Shown piece by piece: positions 1 to 6,766 of a stretch of DNA of 8,382 nt. Source of the stretch: JBGPBY01 sp041481485. GTDB lineage: Bacteria > Acidobacteriota > Terriglobia > 20CM-2-55-15. Position 1 is the first letter of the stretch, and each line of letters starts with the position of its first letter. Made by a program: the position numbers and the translations under genes. The notes under the pieces were generated by a model. The model made no database searches, was not told the origin of the DNA, and worked only from the letters and a program-made list of their open reading frames with translations. The DNA is taken from assembly GCA_041481485.1 (NCBI GenBank), contig JBGPBY010000326.1, positions 1 through 8,382 on the forward strand, written 5' to 3'.

Positions 1-1137
1 CCCGGCGATGGCGACCCGACACGCATGCAACTGCGGGATATCCCCGGTGCGGACAGCCTGTATTTCACGATGCTAAACAGTAACAAGCGCGGCGTTACCC
101 TCAATCCCAAGACTGAAGCCGGCAAGAAGATCTTCACTAAGCTAATCGAAAAATGCGATGTGATGGTGGAAAACTATGCGCCCGGCGCCATCGATCGCAT
201 GGGCTTTCCCTGGGAGAAGATACAACAGATCAATCCAAGAATGGTTTACGCGTCGGTAAAAGGATTTGGGCCCGGTCCATTCGAAGACTGCAAGGTTTAT
301 GAGAACGTCGCGCAGTGCACCGGAGGTGCGGCTTCGACAACAGGTGAAATTGGCGGATTCCCGATGGTCACTGGCGCACAGATCGGCGATTCCGGCACTG
401 GCATTCACCTTGTTGCCGGAATCCTCGCGGCATTGCTTCATCGTGAGAAGAGCGGCAAAGGTCAACGCGTGACTGTTGCGATGCAGGACGCTGTGTTGAA
501 TCTCTGCCGCGTCAAACTTCGCGATCAACAGCGGCTCTCTCGCACGCATGTCCTCAAGGAATACCCGCAATATCCCAACGGAACGTTCGGCACGGCAGTG
601 CCGCGTGCGGGTAACTCGTCTGGTGGTGGTCACCCGGGCTGGATCGTGCGATGTAAGGGATGGGAGACCGATCCAGATGCCTACCAATATGTCATCACGC
701 AGCTTCAGGCCTTTCCCGCACTGGCGAAAGTCATTGGACATCCGGAGTGGAACGACGATCCGGAGTTCAACACACCCGAAGCGCGTCTGCCAAAACTCGA
801 CTTCATCTTTTCAGAGATTGAAAAATGGACAGTGACGTTAACCAAGATGGAAGTCATGGACAAACTCAACGAGCTGAACATTCCCTGCGGTCCGATCCTT
901 TCGATGAAAGAACTGGCGGAAGAACCGGCGCTCCGCAACTCGGGCACGGTTGTGGAGGTCGATCATCCAATGCGCGGGAAGTATCTGACCGTCGGGAATC
1001 CCATCAAGCTATCCGATTCGCCATCGGAAGTCCGGCGTTCTCCTCTTCTGGGTGAGCACACTGACGAAGTTCTCAAAGAAGTCGTCGGCTTGAACGACGA
1101 CGAAATCCAGGCGGCTCGTTCACAGGGTGCGATTTAA
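1..1137 (+). CDS. frc: Formyl-CoA:oxalate CoA-transferase (CaiB/BaiF class III), 5'-partial
   Basis: This cytosolic class III CoA-transferase moves CoA from formyl-CoA (or a similar donor) to oxalate, giving oxalyl-CoA. The frame is open from base 1 (PGDGDPTR...), and those residues already align with Oxalobacter Frc around residues 40-46. The ATG at base 25 is therefore internal, and roughly 40 N-terminal residues, including the Frc Gln17 region, lie outside the window. Counting from the Met at 25, the catalytic Asp (Frc Asp169) is D122 in IGDSGTG (388-390). YENVAQCTGGAA, VAMQDAVLNL, KLRDQQRL, KGWETD, IPCGP and LLGEHTDEVL are near-identical to Frc/YfdW as I remember them. Two differences stand out. 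The mobile glycine loop reads SGGGH instead of GGGGQ, and the segment before it is about a dozen residues shorter. The stop overlaps the next ATG (TAATG), so the two genes are probably co-translated. No oxalyl-CoA decarboxylase (oxc) is visible. The family call is very sure. Oxalate as substrate is likely from overall identity but the donor is unproven. Confidence 0.93.
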   Translation, partial: PGDGDPTRMQLRDIPGADSLYFTMLNSNKRGVTLNPKTEAGKKIFTKLIEKCDVMVENYAPGAIDRMGFPWEKIQQINPRMVYASVKGFGPGPFEDCKVYENVAQCTGGAASTTGEIGGFPMVTGAQIGDSGTGIHLVAGILAALLHREKSGKGQRVTVAMQDAVLNLCRVKLRDQQRLSRTHVLKEYPQYPNGTFGTAVPRAGNSSGGGHPGWIVRCKGWETDPDAYQYVITQLQAFPALAKVIGHPEWNDDPEFNTPEARLPKLDFIFSEIEKWTVTLTKMEVMDKLNELNIPCGPILSMKELAEEPALRNSGTVVEVDHPMRGKYLTVGNPIKLSDSPSEVRRSPLLGEHTDEVLKEVVGLNDDEIQAARSQGAI

Positions 1138-2198
1138 TGAAGAGAAACATACTCATTCTCGGCGCCTCCTATGGTTCTCTGTTCGGAACCAAGCTGCTTA
1201 TGGCCGGCCACAACGTTGCGATGGTCTGTACGAAGGACACCGCAGATCTGATCAATCGTGAAGGCACCATCGTCCGATTCCCTGTAAAAGGACGCGAAGG
1301 TCTTCTGAATGTCGCATCCTCGAAACTTCCCGGTAAGGTTACCGCAGACACACCTGACAATGTGAACCCCGCGCAGTTCGACCTCATTGTGCTCGGCATG
1401 CAGGAGGCGCAATACGGATCGAAAGGTGTTCGCGAATTGATGGGACGCGTCGCTCAGTCTCGCAAACCGTGTCTGGCAATCATGAACATGCCGCCGATTC
1501 CGTATCTAAAGCGGATTCCGGGACTGTCCACTGAATCGCTCGAGAGTTGCTATGCGGATCCCGGCGTATGGGAAGGTTTCGACTCCAAGTTGACCACGCT
1601 GGCCAGTCCTGATCCTCAGGCATTCCGTCCGCCCGATCAACCCAAGAACATTCTCCAGGTCGGCTTGCCGACGAACTTCAAGGCAGCACGCTTTGACTCC
1701 GACGAACCAACTCAGCTTTTGCGAAGTCTCGAATCGGATATCGAGGCGGCCCGATTCAACGCGGGCGATGGACCGATCGAGATTCCGGTCAAGCTCAAAG
1801 TGCACGACTCCATATTCGTGCCGCTCGCCAAATGGCCAATGCTGATGACCGGAAACTATCGCTGCATTCAAGCCAACGACATGATCCCGATCAAGGACGC
1901 CGTAATGGGCGACGTTAACAGGTCGCGCGAGATTTACGAGTGGGTTTCAAAGCTCTGTAAGGGTTTGGGTGCAGACGCCGAGGATCTCGTTCCATTCGAA
2001 AAATACGCCAAGGCAACTGAAGGTCTTGGCAAACCTTCTTCTGCAGCACGCACTCTCTTCGGCGGCGCTGCCAATATCGAGCGTGTCGATTGCCTGGTTC
2101 GTCGAATTGCCAGCCAGCAAGGACTTCAATCCGCTGTCCTGGATGAAATCGTCAGCCTTGTAGACGCGCGTCTGACGAAGAACCGCGCGGCGCGCTAG
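1137..2198 (+). CDS. Ketopantoate reductase-like (PanE/ApbA fold) NAD(P)-dependent reductase; candidate oxalyl-CoA reductase
   Basis: This is a 353-residue cytosolic protein. Its N-terminus (ILILGASYGSLFG, residues 5-17, then AGHNVAMV) is a Rossmann nucleotide-binding fold of the 6-phosphogluconate dehydrogenase/ketopantoate reductase type. The C-terminal half (about 220-345) resembles the helical PanE domain, with KWPMLMTGNYRC at 232-243 in place of the usual KW.KL..N helix. At the position of E. coli PanE's catalytic Lys in that helix I read Met (WPM), and the C-terminal EID-type motif is only loosely kept (ERVD, 315-318). A true pantothenate enzyme is therefore doubtful. The ATG shares its A with the frc stop, and a weak AGGG lies 9 nt upstream at 1124-1127. 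Translational coupling to frc matters because M. extorquens oxalyl-CoA reductase was annotated PanE2 (established knowledge). The inferred reaction is oxalyl-CoA to glyoxylate plus CoA with NADPH. Fold confidence is high and substrate confidence moderate. Alternatively it could be another 2-oxoacid or opine-type reductase. Confidence 0.82.
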   Translation: MKRNILILGASYGSLFGTKLLMAGHNVAMVCTKDTADLINREGTIVRFPVKGREGLLNVASSKLPGKVTADTPDNVNPAQFDLIVLGMQEAQYGSKGVRELMGRVAQSRKPCLAIMNMPPIPYLKRIPGLSTESLESCYADPGVWEGFDSKLTTLASPDPQAFRPPDQPKNILQVGLPTNFKAARFDSDEPTQLLRSLESDIEAARFNAGDGPIEIPVKLKVHDSIFVPLAKWPMLMTGNYRCIQANDMIPIKDAVMGDVNRSREIYEWVSKLCKGLGADAEDLVPFEKYAKATEGLGKPSSAARTLFGGAANIERVDCLVRRIASQQGLQSAVLDEIVSLVDARLTKNRAAR

Positions 2199-2602
2199 CC
2201 GTTTAGAACTGCCAGAGCGGCCGTTGCGACTTGCTCATCCTGCGCGGAGGTCACTCCGCTGACACCGATGGCGCCGATTACTTTGCCTTCGACAATGACG
2301 GGAAGCCCGCCTTGAATCGGCACAATTCCTTCGACAGCAAGGAACGACGTCTTGCCGCCGAGAATCATGTCTTCGAGCGCCTTTGAAGGACGCTTGAAAA
2401 GCGCGGCGGCACGCGCCTTCCCCTGGCAAACCTTGATGCTTCCCGGCTGTGTTTCATCCATCTTCTGAAAGAAGATGAGGTCGCCATTCGCATCGACGAT
2501 TGTGATCGCGACGTTCCAGCCGTTCTTAAGCGCTTCGGCTTCGCCGCCGCCAGCCATCTTTTTCGCGGCTTCCAGCGTGATGACTTTGACTGTTCCAAGC
2601 AT
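2195..2602 (-). CDS. glcG: GlcG/HbpS family protein (DUF336)
   Basis: A 135-residue protein of the GlcG/HbpS family, matching the family's usual length and its single alpha/beta domain. Recognisable blocks are KARAAALFKRPSKALEDM, GGKTSFLAVEGIVPIQGG, LPVIVEGKVIGAIGVSG and the end SAQDEQVATAALAVL. The last is nearly the same as E. coli GlcG (TGAQDAQVAKAAAAVL as I recall). The molecular role of GlcG is unsettled. HbpS relatives bind haem, while GlcG members sit in glycolate/glyoxylate operons, in E. coli next to malate synthase G. The open frame extends upstream to 2743 but overlaps the malate synthase gene. I chose ATG 2602 because GGAGG at 2608-2612 lies five bases before it. An ATG at 2614 overlaps the upstream TAA but lacks such a site. 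It is the second gene of the malate synthase operon. Its TAG lies in the CTAG shared with the convergent PanE-like gene. No signal peptide is seen. Confidence 0.88.
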   Translation of the reverse strand: MLGTVKVITLEAAKKMAGGGEAEALKNGWNVAITIVDANGDLIFFQKMDETQPGSIKVCQGKARAAALFKRPSKALEDMILGGKTSFLAVEGIVPIQGGLPVIVEGKVIGAIGVSGVTSAQDEQVATAALAVLNG

Positions 2603-2607
2603 GATGG

Positions 2608-2612
2608 CCTCC
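2608..2612 (-). promoter_or_regulatory. Ribosome binding site deciding the glcG start
   Basis: GGAGG on the - strand begins immediately after the malate synthase stop (TAATGGAGG) and sits five bases before the ATG at 2602. It rules out the long upstream extension of the glcG frame and fits tight coupling with malate synthase. Confidence 0.65.
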
Positions 2613-2613
2613 A

Positions 2614-4494
2614 TTAGAAATCCAGATTCTTCGTGACGCGCGAGCCGTCTTTGCGGAATGCTTCCATGTAGAGAGCGATACGATTCTTTCCTTCGCCCAG
2701 GCTGTAGTTGTTCAGATTGATGTTGAGCAGGTCGATGTACCATGGCGTCTTCACCGGATCCAGGACGTATGCTTCGACGATCTCCCGCGCGACAGGCAGA
2801 GATGTGTCCTTGGAATTGTCATGAACGTCACGGTTGCTCGCCTTGCGCAACTTCTCATATTCCTCCGTGAGCAGACGTTTGAACAAATCGAGCGTGAAGC
2901 GCGCGCCTTCTTTGACCCCTGTTGCCGGATCGTCCGTTGTGAGAGTCGCATTCTTGTGGAGCCATTCCCACAGGATGCTCAAGCGGATCTCGCCGGTTGC
3001 CGCATCTTCCATAAGATAGAGAACGTCTTCATTGCCGAAGAAGTCCGCGGGCTTCAACGCCGCAGCCTGCATGCCCTGGCCGAAAGCATTCCCATACTGG
3101 ATCCCAACGCTCAGCAGGTCGCGCGCGCCGCGCACCGTTCGCGGAGCGGGCTCGAGCAACACCAGACCATCGGCATCGGCTTGCGTATACGTCAAAGGCG
3201 GGAACTTGCGGCCCATCTGATTGTCCTGGCCGGCCTTTTCCCAAACCGGGCGAACGATCTGAACCATCTTCCAGTGAGCGACCCATTTGCCGTTCGCTCC
3301 TTCGCGTTGTTCGCGCTCCGCGCCGGCAACCGCGCGTTTCATGCCGTCCGATACGCCTTTTTCAGAACCCACAGGAATGTTCGGCTCCATCCCACCCTGC
3401 CACAACGCGAATTGTCCAAGCTTATCCGGCGTGCTGCAGGCGCGGCGTACACGGTCTTCGTAGATGCGCATGTAGCCATACGTCATGGTGATCGCGTCGA
3501 TGTTCGGGTTGATGAAGCTGGGATCCCACGCCATCGCATCGGAGACACTGTTGATGTAATCCCAGCGGCCGGTGTTGAAGCCAAGGAAATGTTTGCCGAG
3601 CGCTGCTCGGATTTCCATTAACTGGAAGCACGCTTCGATTTGTTCGATGAGGACATAGCCTTTGATTGCGCCTTCTTCGAGGCCAACATGTTTTTCCAGC
3701 GCGGAGAGAATGTCGCTCCAGAGCGCCGCCTCTTCGGCGGTTTGGATCTTTGGCATGTACAACGCAAGTGAAGCGCCGGTCTCTCGCATGCGCTTGTGGT
3801 TGTTGACGACGAAAATTGCCGCATCGGTAATGGTTGCGGAGAAGCCCGTTCCATCCGCGTTGCGAATGTGACGATCGTCGAGATGCAGTCCGCGCGCGCG
3901 AAAAATTTTCGTTGTGAAGTCGAGTTGTTTGACCCAGTCGGTGATGGTCGGTTTTCCGAGAAAACCCTGCGCCCATTTGTTCATTTCACCGGCGACTTGC
4001 TCGGCAACCTTCATGAACATTGGATCGCGGTGAATGGCAAGCTTGAGATTGCGCTGGTTGTCCAGTGACATCGTTGAGATCTGGCCCAGCGCGTCTTCGC
4101 CGTCAAACATCCAGCCGTCGGCGCCCGAAAGCAACGCGTAGGCGATGTTACGGATGCTGTTTTCTATCGGTGCGTTCGGCTTTGCGGCGGGGCCGGTGCC
4201 CTGGATCCACTGCCGTTGGAGGTCTTTCGGAATTGCACTTCCCACGAAATTGCCGTCGCGCGCGTCCTGAACGTTTATGTTTGTCCGGCCGATCGTGGCG
4301 CTGGGATCGAGGAACGCGATCCGCTGCTTGTTCTTCGCCCGCCTGTTTCGCCGCTCGATACGCGCCTTCATCAAAGCCTGTCGATCGGCATCCAGGCCGG
4401 CCAATGCCTCCAACGCTTCCATGACCTGCGGGGTCAGAACATCCGAGTAAACGCTTTCGAGATTCGCTCGAACTTGCAACTTTCGCGCTGCCAT
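2614..4494 (-). CDS. aceB: Malate synthase, divergent A-like form with C-terminal extension
   Basis: Condenses glyoxylate with acetyl-CoA to malate, the second step of the glyoxylate shunt. The protein has 626 residues, against roughly 530 for typical malate synthase A. Aligned motifs run in order: DLQRQWIQGTGP (about 91-102), MFDGEDALG (129-137), RARGLHLDDRH (199-209), LYMPKIQTAEEAALW (245-259), VLIEQIEACFQLMEIR (281-296), GFNTGRWDYI (305-314), GGMEPNIPV (367-375), SVGIQY (462-467) and LMEDAATGEI (494-503). The expected active-site residues are all present: Arg201, metal ligands Glu284 and Asp312, and catalytic-base Asp497. The PROSITE-type signature is altered (GKHFLGFN where [KR][DENQ]HxxGLN is usual). 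There is extra sequence between SVGIQY and LMEDAAT, and about 70 residues follow the usual end region. A GTG at 4500 is in frame, but it lies inside the ribosome site GGAGAGG (4500-4506), so ATG 4494 is preferred. The glcG start is 11 nt downstream, which makes one operon. Family sure; use of the symbol aceB rests on A-type similarity. Confidence 0.9.
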   Translation of the reverse strand: MAARKLQVRANLESVYSDVLTPQVMEALEALAGLDADRQALMKARIERRNRRAKNKQRIAFLDPSATIGRTNINVQDARDGNFVGSAIPKDLQRQWIQGTGPAAKPNAPIENSIRNIAYALLSGADGWMFDGEDALGQISTMSLDNQRNLKLAIHRDPMFMKVAEQVAGEMNKWAQGFLGKPTITDWVKQLDFTTKIFRARGLHLDDRHIRNADGTGFSATITDAAIFVVNNHKRMRETGASLALYMPKIQTAEEAALWSDILSALEKHVGLEEGAIKGYVLIEQIEACFQLMEIRAALGKHFLGFNTGRWDYINSVSDAMAWDPSFINPNIDAITMTYGYMRIYEDRVRRACSTPDKLGQFALWQGGMEPNIPVGSEKGVSDGMKRAVAGAEREQREGANGKWVAHWKMVQIVRPVWEKAGQDNQMGRKFPPLTYTQADADGLVLLEPAPRTVRGARDLLSVGIQYGNAFGQGMQAAALKPADFFGNEDVLYLMEDAATGEIRLSILWEWLHKNATLTTDDPATGVKEGARFTLDLFKRLLTEEYEKLRKASNRDVHDNSKDTSLPVAREIVEAYVLDPVKTPWYIDLLNINLNNYSLGEGKNRIALYMEAFRKDGSRVTKNLDF

Positions 4495-4499
4495 AATCA

Positions 4500-4506
4500 C
4501 CTCTCC
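4500..4506 (-). promoter_or_regulatory. Ribosome binding site deciding the malate synthase start
   Basis: On the - strand GGAGAGG precedes the ATG at 4494 by five bases (TGATT). The in-frame GTG at 4500 would begin within this site, so it is unlikely to be the start. The 59 nt between this start codon and the end of the upstream propeller remnant must hold any dedicated promoter. I see only poor -10-like matches there (TAACAT, TTCTAT) with no convincing -35. Confidence 0.6.
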
Positions 4507-4553
4507 ACGAAAAATAGAACTACGTATGTTACCAGACTGTTGGGAGGAAAAGG

Positions 4554-5679
4554 TTAGTGAAAGGCCGCACCAAGCTGAGCCCGTCCCCCCTCAGCCGGAA
4601 CGAAGCGGAACGATTCAAGAGTAGGCCCATTGCGGCGCAAGACCAGCAGCCCGTTCTTCCCGCCGCCCCCAACACCCACAAAGATCCAGCAGCCATCACG
4701 TGTGGAGAGAGCGGCGGACGTTCCCATCAATCTTGACTTGCGTGATCGGGTCCGGCATCGGCTGGTTGCAGTTGGCGGCAGCGCTCTTCACCTGCTGCGC
4801 GAACAGTGGGACCCGCGACCATTCCAACCGAGTGACGGTTGCGGATGTTCGGGCAGCAATCAGGACAGCACGGCCGTCGTGGGTGACGGACAAGGATCCG
4901 TCGCCGGTGCCAATGGAGATCGTTCCGGCAATCGCGTTTTCGCCTCGTGCCAGCTTGTCCGTGTCAATCACTGTCAAGACCTGCCCATCGCTGTCGTCAC
5001 CAAGCTGGTTCCAGCTAGTCGCCAGCAGCTTCCTGCCTTCGTCAACCAGCACCAGTCGGCGAAGGTTCGTGCGTATGGGCAGCCCGGCGATTAGAGTTGG
5101 CGCCGAACCGGATCGCAGCGGCCGTGTGTCGAAGGTGAACAGCGTGTTCGCTTCGCCAACACTGTCCACTCGATCGCCAGCATAGGCCACCGTGTATAGT
5201 GAGTTCCCGTCCGGCGAGACTGCAATGAAAGAGATCCCGTCGGTCGGTCCCCTGTCTGCTGCGCACCCTGCGGGAACCGTTACAATCATGGAGGAGTTGG
5301 GATCCGAGAAGGCGCGATTAACATCGAACACCTGAATTTCGACGGGTCCTGTATCAGGAATTGTCTTGCAATCTGTGCTAGGGACATCGACTCTTGTGGA
5401 TACGTACAAAAACCGGCGGTCTGGAGACAACTCCGTGGCCAAAGGCTTCCCGGAAAGCGGAATTCCCCCGACGATCGACGATGCAGTCTGGCCAGTCCGC
5501 GCTTTGTTCAAATCGATGATGCTGATCCAGTTTGTGACTTTCTGTGCCACAAATAAGTACTTGTCATCGGATGTGATAGCCATTCCAGATTGTGCTGTGA
5601 TGGACCTGGCGCCGCCAACACGGCTGGAAGTGCGATCGGCAATAAGGTCCGTTGTCGACAGAGACCGAAAATGCTGCAC
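4554..5679 (-). pseudogene. Beta-propeller (YVTN/lactonase-like) protein remnant: N-truncated and frameshifted
   Basis: The main frame runs to a TGA at 4696-4698 and encodes beta-propeller blades: GMAITSDDKYLFVAQK, then LATELSPDRRFLYVSTR, FIAVSPDGNSLYTVAY and LSVTHDGRAVLIAAR, each followed by a strand with a WISIIDL-like pattern. This is typical of secreted YVTN/6-phosphogluconolactonase-like propellers, and the several Cys residues agree with export. Yet the frame has no signal peptide. Its only plausible start, a GTG at 5679, overlaps the stop of the aldo/keto reductase (TAGTG), has no ribosome site and opens in mid-propeller. At the other end a one-base shift at the GGG of 4723-4725 is needed to continue through a further 56 codons (GTSAALSTRDG, CWIFVGVGGGGKNG, ...) to a TAA at 4554-4556. 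Those codons look like the missing last blade. I read it as a decaying gene. Alternatives are a sequencing error at the G run, or a functional short protein coupled to the upstream gene. Function unknown. Confidence 0.62.
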
Positions 5680-6707
5680 TAAGGCTGCAGAGCAGCTTTG
5701 TGGACCGCGTCGACCGTTCGCGCGCTGAACCATCCGGGATATGGGATCGTGGATGCAGTTCGCGAGTCCAGTTCGGCAAGCTCTTCCGGAGTCAGGGCGA
5801 TGTCCATGGCCCCCACGTTATCGTCAAGCTGCTGGGCCTTACTGGCGCCGATGATGACGCTGGATACCGCAGGCTTCGCCAGCAGCCACGCGATTGCGAT
5901 CTGTGCCACGCTCGCGTTCCTGGACTGCCCCATTTCGCGAAGACGCTCCACCAGCTTGAAACCGGATTCCTTGTCGTGCGGAAAGAGGTCAAATCCCGAC
6001 AAACGGTTTTCGGAATTCTTCAGGTTTTCACGGGTGTACTTGCCGCTTAGAAATCCACCCGACAGCGGACTCCACACGGTCAGACCGACTCCCGAGTACT
6101 CCATGAACGGGATAACTTCGTGTTCGATGTCCCGGCATGTCAGCGCATAGTGCATTTGACCGCTGCAAAACTGCGCAAGGCCACTCGACTTCTGCAGATG
6201 GATCGCCGTCGCGGCACGCCAGGCGGACCAGTTGGAATAGCATAGATAGCGCACCTTTCCCGAACGAACGAGCGCATCCAGTGCATCAACGGTTTCTTCG
6301 AGCGGCGTAAACCCATCTTCCCGATGAACGATATAGAGGTCGATATAGTCCGTTCCGAGGCGCCTCAGGCTGGCATCACAGGCGGAAAAAATATTTGACC
6401 GCGACAGCCCGGCGTCGGACATCGCGGGACCTGTTCGAAATCCAACTTTGGTGGCAACGATCACATCCTTGCGGCGGTTCCCCAGATCCTTGCCGAGCAT
6501 CGTCTCCGACTGCCCACCCGCATATCCATTGGCGGTATCGAAAAAATTGATTCCCGCATCGATAGCTTTGCCGACCATGGCTTCCGAGTTCTTCTCGTCC
6601 ACCTTGCTGACGGTGGCAAACGGCCCTGCCCCCACTCCAAACGTCATCGTCCCAAAAGACAGACGCGACACGATGAGCCCCGTATTCCCCAGCTTCGAAT
6701 ATTTCAT
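5679..6707 (-). CDS. Aldo/keto reductase
   Basis: A 342-residue NADPH-dependent cytosolic oxidoreductase of the aldo/keto reductase (TIM barrel) family, of usual length. It reduces carbonyls; the substrate is not predictable. The start MKYSKLGNTGLIVSRL is the classic first strand of the family. The catalytic tetrad is complete: Asp57 and Tyr62 in FFDTANGYAGG, Lys87 in VATKVGF and His128 in LYIVHRED. Later motifs are GKVRYLCYSNWSAW, the mid-barrel GLTVWSPLSGGFLSGKY, and the cofactor-phosphate loop SVIIGASKAQQLDDN near the C-terminus. I chose ATG 6707 because GGAGG at 6714-6718 lies six bases upstream. The open frame continues to 6794, but that extension crosses the divergent P460 gene start and carries no family residues. 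Its stop touches the first codon of the propeller remnant. It is transcribed divergently from the P460-msrB pair. Annotation as a broad-range aldehyde/ketone reductase is as far as sequence reading goes. Confidence 0.93.
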   Translation of the reverse strand: MKYSKLGNTGLIVSRLSFGTMTFGVGAGPFATVSKVDEKNSEAMVGKAIDAGINFFDTANGYAGGQSETMLGKDLGNRRKDVIVATKVGFRTGPAMSDAGLSRSNIFSACDASLRRLGTDYIDLYIVHREDGFTPLEETVDALDALVRSGKVRYLCYSNWSAWRAATAIHLQKSSGLAQFCSGQMHYALTCRDIEHEVIPFMEYSGVGLTVWSPLSGGFLSGKYTRENLKNSENRLSGFDLFPHDKESGFKLVERLREMGQSRNASVAQIAIAWLLAKPAVSSVIIGASKAQQLDDNVGAMDIALTPEELAELDSRTASTIPYPGWFSARTVDAVHKAALQP

Positions 6708-6722
6708 TGAATTCCTCCAGAG

Positions 6723-6756
6723 CCAATTGCCAATTGTAGTTCCGTTTTCTGATAAC
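6723..6756. promoter_or_regulatory. Overlapping divergent promoters with tandem CCAATTG repeat
   Basis: The 59 nt between the aldo/keto reductase and P460 starts hold candidate elements on both strands. On +, TTGCCA (6727-6732) and GATAAC (6751-6756) are 18 bp apart, which would put the transcript start only a few bases before the ATG at 6767. On -, TACAAT (6738-6733) is a good -10 placed just upstream of the GGAGG, but it lacks a clear -35. Across these elements lies a perfect direct repeat, CCAATTG at 6723-6729 and 6730-6736, each unit holding the palindrome CAATTG. It could be an operator shared by both genes. All of this is motif reading only. Confidence 0.35.
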
Positions 6757-6766
6757 CTTGTTTGCC

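Noticed and set aside
25..27. ATG at base 25 as the start of frc
   Set aside because: The frame is open to base 1 and the residues before the ATG (GDGDPTR) already match the family, so the gene is simply cut by the window edge.
1137..2198. Naming this gene panE (pantothenate pathway)
   Set aside because: No pantothenate neighbours, doubtful catalytic residues, and tight coupling to frc argue against a housekeeping ketopantoate reductase.
2603..2743. N-terminal extension of the GlcG-family protein to 2743
   Set aside because: It lies inside the malate synthase gene, has no family similarity, and a strong GGAGG marks the ATG at 2602.
2821..3621. 266-codon open frame on + opposite malate synthase
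   Set aside because: It is a shadow of the malate synthase gene, whose active-site motifs are all on the other strand; the + product shows no recognisable domain.
4630..5185. Two long + strand open frames opposite the propeller remnant
   Set aside because: Compositional shadows with no domain character; the propeller repeats read clearly on the - strand.
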